43,872 bases of DNA from Variovorax sp. Root411 (GTDB lineage: Bacteria; Pseudomonadota; Gammaproteobacteria; Burkholderiales; Burkholderiaceae_C). The first letter of the stretch is position 1. Every line of letters starts with the position of its first letter. The position numbers and the translations under genes were made by a program. The notes under the pieces were generated by a model. It made no database searches, was not told where the DNA came from, and saw only the letters and a program-made list of their open reading frames with translations. Below are positions 8,551 to 16,410 of this stretch, one piece after another. Location: NCBI RefSeq assembly GCF_001425205.1, contig NZ_LMDW01000019.1, forward strand, positions 38,812 through 82,683, read 5' to 3'.

Positions 8551-9042
8551 TCAGGTGGGCACCAGCCGCCACCATTCGGTGCGCGGCGGCTCGCCATTGC
8601 GCTCTTCTTCCACGATGCCGAACAACAGGCCGTCGCGCGCCGCACCCAGCTTCGCCAGTTGCAGCGTGCGCGCCTCATCGCGGCACAGCGCAAAGCTGGC
8701 GTCGCCCTGCCATTCGAGACAGCGGCCGACCTCGGCCAGCATCAGCGCGGGCTGGCTCTGCATGAAGGTGAAGGGCATCGGCAGGCCTGCATCGAGCTGG
8801 GTCAGGCCGGCATGCGTGGCGCCCCATGCGCCGCGTTGGCTGGCGACGCGGATGCGCGCGCCGGCCGGTAATGCGGCCTCGCCCGCCGCGTCGAGGCAGC
8901 AACGTGCGCCGTACATCGCCAGCTCGGTCCACAGGCCGACGCGGCGCGGCCGGCGGCCGATGCGGCGGGCGAGGTCGTCGCGCCAGTCGACCGGCGGCGG
9001 ATGCGCGATGAAATGTGCGGTGGCGTGCCAGGTGCTGCTCAT
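8551..9042 (-). CDS. Short ketosynthase-like protein of the Dar cluster
   Basis: A 163-residue protein, last in the second block of the Dar cluster. The middle part (GLWTELAMYGARCCLDAAG ... ATHAGLTQLDAGLPMPFTFMQSQPALMLAEV) has the look of the N-terminal half of a beta-ketoacyl synthase. At the position where a ketosynthase has its nucleophilic Cys it reads MQSQP, with Gln about residue 95. Cys-to-Gln is the change seen in chain-length factors and KSQ domains. It is too short for a full thiolase fold, so it may be a structural partner of the neighbouring ketosynthase. ATG 9042 overlaps the upstream stop by 4 bp (ATGA). The family call is an inference from motif resemblance; the alternative is a cluster-specific hypothetical protein. 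Confidence 0.6.
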   Translation of the reverse strand: MSSTWHATAHFIAHPPPVDWRDDLARRIGRRPRRVGLWTELAMYGARCCLDAAGEAALPAGARIRVASQRGAWGATHAGLTQLDAGLPMPFTFMQSQPALMLAEVGRCLEWQGDASFALCRDEARTLQLAKLGAARDGLLFGIVEEERNGEPPRTEWWRLVPT

Positions 9043-10109
9043 GGGCCGGCGTCCTTCAACACCAGCGAAGCATGCCCACCGCCGAAGCCCACCACGTTGA
9101 GCAGGATGTTGCGCAGCTTCCGCGGTGCCTCCCCGCTCAGCGCAACGCCGAGCGATGCATCGAGCGGATAGTCCACCGACGGCCATTCGCCGCCCTCGAT
9201 GCAGCCGACCAGCAAGGCCAGCTCCGCCGCACCCGCCGCCCCGAGCGTGTGGCCGATCGCCGATTTGAGCGACACCAGCGGCGGCAGCGGATCGAACACC
9301 TGCTTCAGCGCCTCCACCTCGATGGCGTCGTTGACGGGGCTGCCGGCCGCCTGCACCTTGATCAGGTCGATGTCGCCGGGCTGCAGGCCGCTCTGCGCCA
9401 GCGCGCCGCGGCACATCGCGTGCACGGCCGTGGCTTCGGTGCCCGATGGGTTGCGCCCGTCGACCACGTTGGCGCCGCCCGCGACCTGCCAGCGTGCAGG
9501 GCGCGATGTCAGCCGCAATGCGGCCACCGCTTCGCCGAGCACCAGCCCCTTGCGCTGTGCGCCGAAGGGCTGCGCGCGGTCGGGCGCCAGCAGCTGCATC
9601 GCACCGAAGCCGGCGACCGTGAAGCGGTTGTCGAGTTCAATGCCGATCACCAGTGCCTCGTCGGCTTCTTCGCTGCGAATCAGGTCGGCCGCCGCCAGCA
9701 CCGCGTTCAGCGCCGATGTACAGGCGGTCGAGACGGTGAACACCGGCCCCTTCCAATCCAGCGCGCGGGCCACGACACCGGCAAAGTCCTGCAGGTCGCC
9801 GCCGAGCCGGAGGTCCTGCTTCTCGTGCTCCATGAAGCCGATGTCGAGCGATGACGAGGCCACGAACAGCGGCGCGGTGCTCGGCCCCCAGTCGCCGGTC
9901 TGCGCGGTCACGCTGCGCACGGTGCTGCACAGGCGCTGCGTCCAGTCGCCCTCTCTCTGCGCCAGCGCGTAGACCGGCCAGCGAATCCCTTCGGCCACCC
10001 CTACCGGCGTCGGCGCCACACCACCGCGCTGCAGCGACGCCAGCACGGACGACATGTCGTCGCCGAGCACACAGGCCAGGCCCATGCCGTCCAGGTAGAC
10101 ATCGCTCAT
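9039..10109 (-). CDS. Beta-ketoacyl synthase lacking the first active-site histidine
   Basis: A 356-residue FabB/FabF-type ketosynthase that should extend an acyl chain on a carrier protein by decarboxylative Claisen condensation. The nucleophile is present (C130 in VSTACTSALNAV), as is the second histidine (H287 in LKSAIGHTLGAAGAAE). The usual HGTGT segment is replaced: the sequence reads VQAAGSPVND, two residues shorter, with Ala (about 255) instead of the first catalytic His. The protein is also shorter than the usual ~410 residues. It sits between an acyl carrier protein gene and a ketosynthase-like gene, both with 4-bp ATGA overlaps, so the three are made together. It may work only in the complex with its partner or have altered chemistry. 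Confidence 0.88.
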   Translation of the reverse strand: MSDVYLDGMGLACVLGDDMSSVLASLQRGGVAPTPVGVAEGIRWPVYALAQREGDWTQRLCSTVRSVTAQTGDWGPSTAPLFVASSSLDIGFMEHEKQDLRLGGDLQDFAGVVARALDWKGPVFTVSTACTSALNAVLAAADLIRSEEADEALVIGIELDNRFTVAGFGAMQLLAPDRAQPFGAQRKGLVLGEAVAALRLTSRPARWQVAGGANVVDGRNPSGTEATAVHAMCRGALAQSGLQPGDIDLIKVQAAGSPVNDAIEVEALKQVFDPLPPLVSLKSAIGHTLGAAGAAELALLVGCIEGGEWPSVDYPLDASLGVALSGEAPRKLRNILLNVVGFGGGHASLVLKDAGP

Positions 10110-10381
10110 GCCTTGCCCGTCAGCGCGAGGTGTTCCGCCAGATGAGCGATGGAAGTCATCGCCCGGCGCGTTTCCTTGCTGTCGGGCATGCGCACGCCAA
10201 AACGCTGCTGGATCGTCATCGACACCTGCAGGGCGTCGAGCGAGTCGAGGTCGAGCCGGGCCTCGGGGCCGAACAATGGCTCGTCGTCGCCGAGGCCGCC
10301 AGGCGGCGCGTCCTTCTCGACGGCTTCGAGCACCATGGCCTTGAGGCTGGCAATGAATTCAGGGGTGACGGTGGTGCTCAC
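10106..10381 (-). CDS. Acyl carrier protein of the Dar cluster
   Basis: A 91-residue acyl carrier protein. The phosphopantetheine attachment site is Ser about 47 in ARLDLDSLDALQVS, followed by the helix III region (RFGVRMPDSKETRRAMTSIAHLAEHL). A dedicated carrier in a Dar cluster would present the acyl or beta-ketoacyl chains to the ketosynthases. The start is the GTG at 10381, which overlaps the stop of the ABC permease by 4 bp (GTGA); no ATG fits. The stop overlaps the ketosynthase start in the same way. The DSL motif is canonical, so it should be modified by a phosphopantetheinyl transferase encoded elsewhere. Confidence 0.9.
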   Translation of the reverse strand: MSTTVTPEFIASLKAMVLEAVEKDAPPGGLGDDEPLFGPEARLDLDSLDALQVSMTIQQRFGVRMPDSKETRRAMTSIAHLAEHLALTGKA

Positions 10382-11535
10382 GATGCGCGCCTGCGAAACA
10401 GAAAAACAGCCAGAAGAAACATCAGCACCGCGAACACGGCCAGCCGGCCGATCTGCGGCAGTGCATCGGCAACTCCGCCGCCGCGCAGCAGCACGGTCAG
10501 CAGCGCTTCGAGCCCCCAGTTCATCGGGGAAATCTCGACCAGCCGCTGCATGAAACCCGGCATGACGAACTTGGGCACCATGATGCCGCCGGCCGCCGCC
10601 ATCAGCACATTGACCATCGGCCCGATGGTGGCGGCCTGCGCGTGGCTGCGCACCAGGCAGGCCAGCGCGAGCGACAGGCTCACCGCAGCGAGGCTCAGGG
10701 CCGCGAGCGACAGCAGCAGCGCGCCCCAGTGGATGCCCGCGAGCGACAGCGCGTCGCCGCCGATCAGCGGCATGAACCAGATGCCGGCCGCGAGCATCAG
10801 CACGGCCTGCAGCGCGTTCACGCCCAGGTACGGCAGCGCCTTCGACATCAGCAGCATGGTGCGCGACACGCCCAGGCTCTGCAGCCGTCCGAGCGCGCCC
10901 GAACTGCGCTCCTGCACGAACAGGCTGGAGAGCGAGGCCACCACGAAGAACATGCCGAACACCAGCCACGCCGGCACGTTCTGCTGCACCGAGGTCGGCC
11001 GCGGTCCGGCGGTGGAGAAGCGCTCGGCGCGCACCATCGCCTCGATGGAAGCCTCGGGCGTGGGGCTGGCCGTGCCGGGCACCGCCAGCGCAAGGCGCGC
11101 CTTGAGCTCGCCCGAGGCGCCGATGAGTTCGGCGCGCAGTGCATTGAACAGGTTGGCGTCGATGCCGGGTTCGGTCAGCAGATGGATGTACGCGTTGGTC
11201 GACAGCGCGGCCGACTCCAACTCTTGCGACAGGCCCGGCTCCATCACGATCACGTATTTGAGCGAGCCGTTGCGCAGCCGTGCCTGCCAGTCGTTGCCAA
11301 GCGGCTGCGGCGCGCCATGGTTGCGCTGCCAGAGTTGCTTGAGCCACTGTGCGGGCGTGGCCGTGTCGCGCATGTCGATGGCATAGGTCAGCTCGGCGAG
11401 CGGCGGGCGGTAGATATCTTTCAGCGTGAGCGACATCAACACGATGAAGACCATTGGCATCAGGAACAGCGCGGCAAGGCCGTGCATGTCGCGCACGAGG
11501 GCGAGCAGTTCTTTCTTGATGAGCGCGAGGAGCAT
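10378..11535 (-). CDS. ABC-2 type export permease
   Basis: A 385-residue ABC-2 membrane protein. The first membrane helix (LAALFLMPMVFIVLMSLTL, residues ~20-38) is followed by a large periplasmic domain to about residue 170. A block of five helices then starts at VPAWLVFGMFFVVASLSSLF and ends with AVFAVLMFLLAVFLF. The EISPMNWGLEALL segment near the C-terminus is typical of ABC-2 exporters. It is downstream of its ATPase (7-bp gap) and overlaps the acyl carrier protein gene by 4 bp. Its position inside the Dar cluster suggests it exports or flips the lipid product; this is inferred from context. Confidence 0.92.
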   Translation of the reverse strand: MLLALIKKELLALVRDMHGLAALFLMPMVFIVLMSLTLKDIYRPPLAELTYAIDMRDTATPAQWLKQLWQRNHGAPQPLGNDWQARLRNGSLKYVIVMEPGLSQELESAALSTNAYIHLLTEPGIDANLFNALRAELIGASGELKARLALAVPGTASPTPEASIEAMVRAERFSTAGPRPTSVQQNVPAWLVFGMFFVVASLSSLFVQERSSGALGRLQSLGVSRTMLLMSKALPYLGVNALQAVLMLAAGIWFMPLIGGDALSLAGIHWGALLLSLAALSLAAVSLSLALACLVRSHAQAATIGPMVNVLMAAAGGIMVPKFVMPGFMQRLVEISPMNWGLEALLTVLLRGGGVADALPQIGRLAVFAVLMFLLAVFLFRRRAS

Positions 11536-11542
11536 GGATTCT

Positions 11543-12451
11543 TCAGTCGCGCAATGAGCGGTGGGTGAGCGCCATGAACAGCTGCTCCAGGTCGTGGCGG
11601 CCGAATTCGGCGTGGCGCACTTCGATCCCCGCCGCTTCCAGGGCGGCCAGCACCGGGCCCGGGCCGCTGCCGGCGTCGAGGTGAATGCGCCAGTGCGCGC
11701 CGCCCTGCTCTACCGTACCGAAGCGCGAGAGCATGCCGGTGTCGAGCCCATCGGCGGCCAGCGTGAGCAGCATCGAGCTCTTCGACAGCAGCTCGTCGAG
11801 TGCGCCTTCGCGCAGCACCTGGCCGCGATCGAGGATGGCGACGCGATCTGCAATGGCCTCGATCTCTTCCATGTAGTGTGAGGCGTAGATCACAGCCGCG
11901 CCCTGCTGCGCCAGGCTTCGGATGGCATCGAGAATGAAGGCGCGCGATTGCGGATCGACGCCCACGGTGGGCTCGTCGAACAGCATCAGCTCGGGCTCGG
12001 GCAGCAAGGCGATCGCAAGGTTGAGCCGGCGCTTGAGGCCGCCCGAGAGCCGCTCGGCGCGCACGCCCGCGAACTGCTCCAGCTGCGCGAATTGCGTGCA
12101 GACCTCGATGCGCTGCTTCTTGCGCGCGCCCGACAGCCTTCCCGCAGCAGCGAACACCGCCAGGTTCTCGGCCACGGTGAGCATCGGATAGAAGGCCTGC
12201 TCCTGCGGTGCCACTGCGATGCGCGTCGGAGCCTTCGCGCGCACCTGCTGCAATGGCTGGCCGTCGATGAGGATCTCGCCCGACTGCACCGCAAGCGCGC
12301 CCGACAAGTGCGAGATCAGCGTAGTCTTGCCTGCGCCGTTGGGGCCCAGCAGGCCCAGTACGCAGCCCCTCGGAACCGTCAGCGACACATCGGCCAGTGC
12401 GGGTGCACCTGCGTGCTGATAGCGGTAGCTGAGGTTCTTCAGTTCGAGCAT
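11543..12451 (-). CDS. ABC transporter ATP-binding protein (exporter NBD)
   Basis: A 302-residue ATPase of the ABC-2 exporter type. It has Walker A (GLLGPNGAGKTT), Q-loop (IAVAPQEQAFYPMLTVAENL), signature (LSGGLKRRLNLAIALL), Walker B (LMLFDEPTVGVDP) and an H-loop in YASHYMEEIE. It also has an extra ~90-residue C-terminal domain, as in drug and lipid exporters. Start chosen at ATG 12451 (MLELKNLSYRY), because the 21 codons upstream in frame show no family similarity. It energises the permease that follows 7 bp later. It is the first gene after the repeat-containing gap that splits the Dar cluster, so it may have its own promoter or depend on read-through. Confidence 0.93.
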   Translation of the reverse strand: MLELKNLSYRYQHAGAPALADVSLTVPRGCVLGLLGPNGAGKTTLISHLSGALAVQSGEILIDGQPLQQVRAKAPTRIAVAPQEQAFYPMLTVAENLAVFAAAGRLSGARKKQRIEVCTQFAQLEQFAGVRAERLSGGLKRRLNLAIALLPEPELMLFDEPTVGVDPQSRAFILDAIRSLAQQGAAVIYASHYMEEIEAIADRVAILDRGQVLREGALDELLSKSSMLLTLAADGLDTGMLSRFGTVEQGGAHWRIHLDAGSGPGPVLAALEAAGIEVRHAEFGRHDLEQLFMALTHRSLRD

Positions 12452-12501
12452 TGGCCTAGCACTTGAGGTGCCTTGATTCTTGGCGCTGCTGTTCGGGGTG
12501 C

Positions 12502-12732
12502 GTGCACAGGCCACCGGGTGCTCCCCTCCGCGAATGTCCCCCGCTTTGCTCCTCCTTTATTTCGCTGCGGGGAGCACCCGGTGCCCTGTGCACGTGGGCA
12601 CGCTGCTGGTGTACCGCTGATCAACCAGTGCTCTGAACGATCACGCCGATGCGGGGGCCTTTTTCGCGAAATAAAGGAGGAGGCCGAAGGCCGGGGGACA
12701 TTCGCGAAAAAGGTCACCGCGTCGGCGTGATC
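12502..12732. repeat. Composite palindromic repeat element, copy 1
   Basis: Two long nested palindromes separated by 45 bp. The first (12502-12593) has 25-nt arms, beginning GTGCACAGG and ending CCTGTGCAC, with one mismatch, around a 42-nt core. The second (12639-12732) has 26-nt arms, beginning GATCACGCCG, with three mismatches. Its core is the reverse complement of the first core; the shared core contains AATGTCCCCCG and CTCCTCCTTTATTTCG. A second copy of the whole element lies at 25385-25609 in opposite orientation. It fills the 330-bp gene-free gap between the BtrH-like gene and the ABC ATPase gene. No open reading frame is evident. It resembles a non-autonomous mobile or REP/MITE-like element. 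Confidence 0.85.
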
Positions 12733-12781
12733 GCGCCCCGAACAACGAACAACAACAAGAAGAAAAGAACAACGACCCATC

Positions 12782-13762
12782 TCAGGCCACGGCAGCCTTC
12801 AGGTCGCGAAAGAAGTTTTCTTCCTGCTGCGCCTGCTCGTGCAGCCTCGCAGCCAGCGCGGCGGGGTCGACCGCCTCTCGCCCCTTCACCATGCGCGCCG
12901 CCTTGAGCGCGAACGCACGCCAACCGTCGCCGATGGCGATCAGCCGTTCGGACATCTGCTGCAGTTGCGGCTTGTCGAGCAGCTGCGCCGCCTCCTGCAG
13001 GAAGCCCGCGTAGATGAAGCGGAAACCCGCCCCGCCCGTGCCGATTTCTTCCTGCATGCGCACCACGTGGCCGATGAAGTCGACGCTGCGCGGATCCGTT
13101 GGCGACAGCTTCTGCATGCGCTTGGCCAGCGTGCGCATGCCGCGCACGCCGACGATGGGAATGGGCGCCAGCATGTTGCGCACCGTCTTGCGGATGGCCT
13201 TGACCACCGAGGCCGCATCGACCGTCTTGCGATCGATGGCCTGCGGGTAGTACATGAGCCCCTTCGGCGCCAGCACGCCCTTGGCGAAGCGCGCGCGTGC
13301 CAGGTCACCGCTCGGGCAGCGCACGGGCTCCTCGAACACCGGGTCGCTGATCAGGTAGTCGTCGCCGTCCTTGCCGTACACCAGCAGGTTGTGCGCGTTG
13401 AAGTGAAAGCGCATGTTCGGCGGAAAGTAAGGCAGCCAGTAGACCGAGGTCTGCAGCCCGACCAGTTGGCCGTCAGCCAGCAGCGCATCGAGCCGCCGCT
13501 GTCCGGCCTCAGGGCTGCTGAAGGTCTCGAAGCGGAAGCGCGCGGCCATCGGCGCCAGCAGGCCCTTGATGATGGCCTTGGGCGGCATGCGGTACGAAAT
13601 GAGCGGCAGGCCCGACAGCTTGATGAACGGCAGGTACGCGAACGAGATCGCGGACGACAGGCCGAGCGCCATGCTCTCGCTCATCGGTGCGCCGTGGTGG
13701 CGCATCAGGCTGGAGATGACGCCGCTTTCGCAGTGCGCCGCCTGTTGGTGTTGAAAGTTCAC
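12782..13762 (-). CDS. BtrH-like protein (putative acyl-ACP acyltransferase/peptidase-fold)
   Basis: A 326-residue protein matching the BtrH N-terminal domain pattern: an early HCESGVISSLMRHHG with a candidate nucleophilic Cys, a central HFNAHNLLVYGKDGDDYLISDP (typical of the papain-like fold's His and Asp/Asn), and a helical C-terminal half. BtrH of butirosin biosynthesis moves an acyl group from an acyl carrier protein to an aminoglycoside. By analogy this enzyme could transfer or release an ACP-bound chain in the Dar pathway, but that is inference. The GTG start at 13762 is fixed by a GTGA overlap with the upstream gene. The composite repeat follows, ending this sub-operon. Confidence 0.75.
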   Translation of the reverse strand: MNFQHQQAAHCESGVISSLMRHHGAPMSESMALGLSSAISFAYLPFIKLSGLPLISYRMPPKAIIKGLLAPMAARFRFETFSSPEAGQRRLDALLADGQLVGLQTSVYWLPYFPPNMRFHFNAHNLLVYGKDGDDYLISDPVFEEPVRCPSGDLARARFAKGVLAPKGLMYYPQAIDRKTVDAASVVKAIRKTVRNMLAPIPIVGVRGMRTLAKRMQKLSPTDPRSVDFIGHVVRMQEEIGTGGAGFRFIYAGFLQEAAQLLDKPQLQQMSERLIAIGDGWRAFALKAARMVKGREAVDPAALAARLHEQAQQEENFFRDLKAAVA

Positions 13763-14154
13763 GGCAAGCCCCGCAAGGTAGAAACGGGCAGGCCCAGCGC
13801 TTCGCCGTAGCGCGCGAGTTGGGCCGGCGATAGCGCGGCGAAATGGCGCGGTTGCAGATGGCGCCGCACGCGCCATTGCCAGAAGCCGCTGGTCTGCGAG
13901 AGCAGCGCCACGTCCATGCGGCGCTCGTACATCCAGTATTCGAGCGGCGAGGCCTGCCCCGCTTTCACGCGCTCCTTCGCAGCCTGCGCCTGCTCGACGA
14001 GCACGTCGACCGCATGGCTGGTGACGATCTCTTCCGCCTCCCAGCCGCGCGAGGTGGTAGTGACGACACGGCCTTGCGCGTCGCGGGCGTACATCAGCTT
14101 GGAATGGCCGTCGAGGGTCGCATTGCCCTCCTGGGGTACTGCGTCGAGATCCAT
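13759..14154 (-). CDS. Hypothetical protein of the Dar cluster
   Basis: A 131-residue protein that I do not recognise. It is soluble, without signal peptide or membrane helices, rich in Arg and charged residues, with a predicted helical middle (VDVLVEQAQAAKERVKAG) and an aromatic segment (TSGFWQWRVRRHLQPRHF). ATG 14154 lies 2 bp after the darB stop, and its own stop overlaps the BtrH-like start by 4 bp, so it is translated as part of this operon. Its conserved-looking placement between ketosynthase III and the BtrH-like gene suggests a pathway role, but no function can be assigned. Confidence 0.75.
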   Translation of the reverse strand: MDLDAVPQEGNATLDGHSKLMYARDAQGRVVTTTSRGWEAEEIVTSHAVDVLVEQAQAAKERVKAGQASPLEYWMYERRMDVALLSQTSGFWQWRVRRHLQPRHFAALSPAQLARYGEALGLPVSTLRGLP

Positions 14155-14156
14155 GG

Positions 14157-15290
14157 CTACACCGCTTCCATGTGGATGAAACCGCTGGAGAAGCGGCCGC
14201 TTTCGGGCACGAACATCAGCAGCTTCTGGCCGGGCTTGATGCGCCCCGAACGGAACAGCTCGTCGAGCATGATGTACGGCGACGCCGACCCCGTGTTGCC
14301 CTTGCTCGCGAGGTTGCTGAACCAGCGCTCGCGCGGAATGTGCAGGCCGAGCGATTCGAGGCACTGGCTCACCGGCTCGACGAAATACTGCGACGAGAGG
14401 TGCGGCAGGAACCAGTCGATGTCCGCCGATTTCAGTCCGCGCCGCTCGATGATGGCCGCGAGCGGCTCGCCCAGCGTGGCGCGCACGATGTTCTCGTTGA
14501 GCAGGCGCACGTCCTGCTTCACGGCGAAGGTCGACTCGCTCTGCCATTCGGCGGGCGTCTTGCGCCCCCAGCCGTCGAGGCCGCCTTCGGCATTCTTCTC
14601 GGCACCTGCGTACATGCACACCGGCAGCTCATGCGCAGCCGACGACAGGTCGATCCAATCGACACGCAGCGACAGCGGCCCGCGCGGCTCGCGCTCCAGC
14701 AGCACGGCGCCAGCGCCGTCGGACAGCATCCAGCGCAGGAAGTCCTTCTCGAAGGCCAGTTCGGGCCGCGCCTCCAGCGCCTCGAGCTTGTGCTCCAGCT
14801 CGGCCTCGAAGCGCGAGCCGCGCATCACGGCCGAGGCCAGCTCCGAGCCCGTGGCCACCGCACGCCGCGCATCGCCCGCGCGCACCGAGAGCCACGCATG
14901 CTTCAGCGCGGTGGCGCCGGCCAGGCAGATGCCCGCGCAGGCCACCACTTCGAGCCGCGGCCAGCCGAGTTCGCCATGCACCATCACCGCGTGGTTGGGC
15001 ATGAGCTGGTCGGGCAACGAGGTGCCGGTGACGAGGCAGTCGACAGGGCCGATATCGCCGAGCGCGCGGATGGCAGAGGCGGTGAGCTGCGCATTGGTCA
15101 TGGCCAGCTCGCCGGTGGCGCGATCGATGGCGTAGTGGCGCGACTGGATGCCGTTGCTGCGAAGAATCAGCCGCCGCGCGCGAGAGGCCTTGCCGCCGAT
15201 GCGGCCGAGGACGTCTTCGATGTCTTCATTGCTGACGGGGGGAAACGGCAGAAAGGCGGCGGTGCGGGTCAGGAAGACATCAGTTGTCAT
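14157..15290 (-). CDS. darB: Ketosynthase III family, DarB-like
   Basis: A 377-residue thiolase-fold enzyme of the ketoacyl-ACP synthase III class. The triad is complete: C118 in VVACAGICLAGATAL, His in DWFLPHLSSQY, and Asn in LASKGNTGSASPY. DarB enzymes join two acyl precursors through Claisen and Michael-type steps to a cyclohexanedione, which DarA converts to a 2,5-dialkylresorcinol. The DarB call rests on the directly adjacent darA homologue (11-bp overlap) and on divergence from housekeeping FabH. ATG 15290 gives the N-terminus MTTDVFLTRTAAFLP. The 131-aa gene follows after 2 bp. Confidence 0.88.
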   Translation of the reverse strand: MTTDVFLTRTAAFLPFPPVSNEDIEDVLGRIGGKASRARRLILRSNGIQSRHYAIDRATGELAMTNAQLTASAIRALGDIGPVDCLVTGTSLPDQLMPNHAVMVHGELGWPRLEVVACAGICLAGATALKHAWLSVRAGDARRAVATGSELASAVMRGSRFEAELEHKLEALEARPELAFEKDFLRWMLSDGAGAVLLEREPRGPLSLRVDWIDLSSAAHELPVCMYAGAEKNAEGGLDGWGRKTPAEWQSESTFAVKQDVRLLNENIVRATLGEPLAAIIERRGLKSADIDWFLPHLSSQYFVEPVSQCLESLGLHIPRERWFSNLASKGNTGSASPYIMLDELFRSGRIKPGQKLLMFVPESGRFSSGFIHMEAV

Positions 15291-16284
15291 AGAGAGCGGT
15301 GCGATCCGTGGCCGAGCCCGACGGGCACTCGAATTGAGCCGTCATTTTAGTCAGCCACCCTCTGAACAAAGGCCGCAGGAGCGCCTGCAGCGTCAGGCTC
15401 ACCGGCACCACCGTGACGATCAGCGCGATCAGGAACAGCACGTACAGCAGCAGCAGCGGCTTGCGCTGCCATGCACCGGGGCCGCCGGCCGCCATGATCA
15501 GCTTGCCCCACAGGTAGAAGCTGCGGGTGCCGGCCTTCTCGCTGATGAGCAGTTTCGCGTCGGCCCGCACGGCGCCCAGACCGGCCAGCAAAGGCTGCGT
15601 GCCGCGCTCCTGGCCGCTGTGCAATGCATCGCGCAGGGCACGTCCGAAGCGGGCGGTGCCGCGGATCTGTGCGGTGCTGAGCCCGGCATCGGGCATGCCC
15701 CAGAAGCCGCGCTTGCGGCCCCAGATCAGCCAGGCCGGCGTGGTGAAGAAGGTGGCGAGCGTGGGGCCGGGGTCGGTGAGCACCACGTTGTCGATCAGGC
15801 GCGCACCCACGTCGTCGAGCATGCCCTTGAGCTTCTCGTGGGCCAGCAGCCACATGTTGCGGCACGCAATGACCGTGACCACCGGTTTGCCCTCGAGCAG
15901 GCGCGCCGCCACCGGGTGTTTCAGAAAGGCCGCAACGGGCTGCGAAGGTGCCAGGAACCACACCTGGTACGGCAGCACGATCAGGTCGAAGTCTTCCTCG
16001 CCCGTGAGCGTCAGCGGCCCGAGCGGCTGCGGCTTCATGTGGGCCGACTCGGGGAAGGCGTCGAAGAAAGTCAGGAAGGGCCAGGGAAAGGGATACGGCT
16101 TCTGCGGCCGCAGTGTTTCTTCGTGCACCTGGATCGACGGGTCGGCGCGCAGCGGGGCGGCGATCTGCTCGGCAACCTCGTCGAGCTGGCCGGACTGCGA
16201 ATAGCGCAGAACCAGGACGCGCTTGACGCTTCGAGGGGCGGCTGCTGGGTCCGTGCGTGGGGGGCTGGAAAGGCTGGAAGTCAC
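15280..16284 (-). CDS. darA: Dialkylresorcinol condensing enzyme DarA homologue
   Basis: A protein of about 334 residues resembling DarA. It opens with a flavodoxin-like strand-loop (KRVLVLRYSQSGQLDEVAEQI), consistent with flavin use in the aromatising step of dialkylresorcinol formation. The middle holds DLIVLPYQVWFLAPSQP and VVTVIACRNMW, and the C-terminus has a membrane segment (LLLLYVLFLIALIVTVVPVS), suggesting inner-membrane association. The start is uncertain: GTG 16284 is used, but in-frame ATG 16353 and TTG 16365 would add a Pro-rich stretch; none has a clear ribosome binding site. It is the first gene of the Dar operon and overlaps darB by 11 bp. Confidence 0.87.
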   Translation of the reverse strand: MTSSLSSPPRTDPAAAPRSVKRVLVLRYSQSGQLDEVAEQIAAPLRADPSIQVHEETLRPQKPYPFPWPFLTFFDAFPESAHMKPQPLGPLTLTGEEDFDLIVLPYQVWFLAPSQPVAAFLKHPVAARLLEGKPVVTVIACRNMWLLAHEKLKGMLDDVGARLIDNVVLTDPGPTLATFFTTPAWLIWGRKRGFWGMPDAGLSTAQIRGTARFGRALRDALHSGQERGTQPLLAGLGAVRADAKLLISEKAGTRSFYLWGKLIMAAGGPGAWQRKPLLLLYVLFLIALIVTVVPVSLTLQALLRPLFRGWLTKMTAQFECPSGSATDRTALYDN

Positions 16285-16410
16285 TGGCGGTGGCGTTTCG
16301 GGGGCCGTCGAATGTACGCGAAGCCCGTGCCAAGCGCATCTGCCATTGGTCATGCGTCGCGCCAATCAGACGGCCGGATCGGTCATATGGCCGCAATGCG
16401 GGAAAAGAAC

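Noticed and set aside
8551..16284. Aryl polyene or flexirubin cluster
   Set aside because: DarA and DarB homologues are present, but no tyrosine/phenylalanine ammonia-lyase, aryl acyl-ligase, dehydratase/ketoreductase set or polyene ketosynthase set is visible. Only the resorcinol side is supported.
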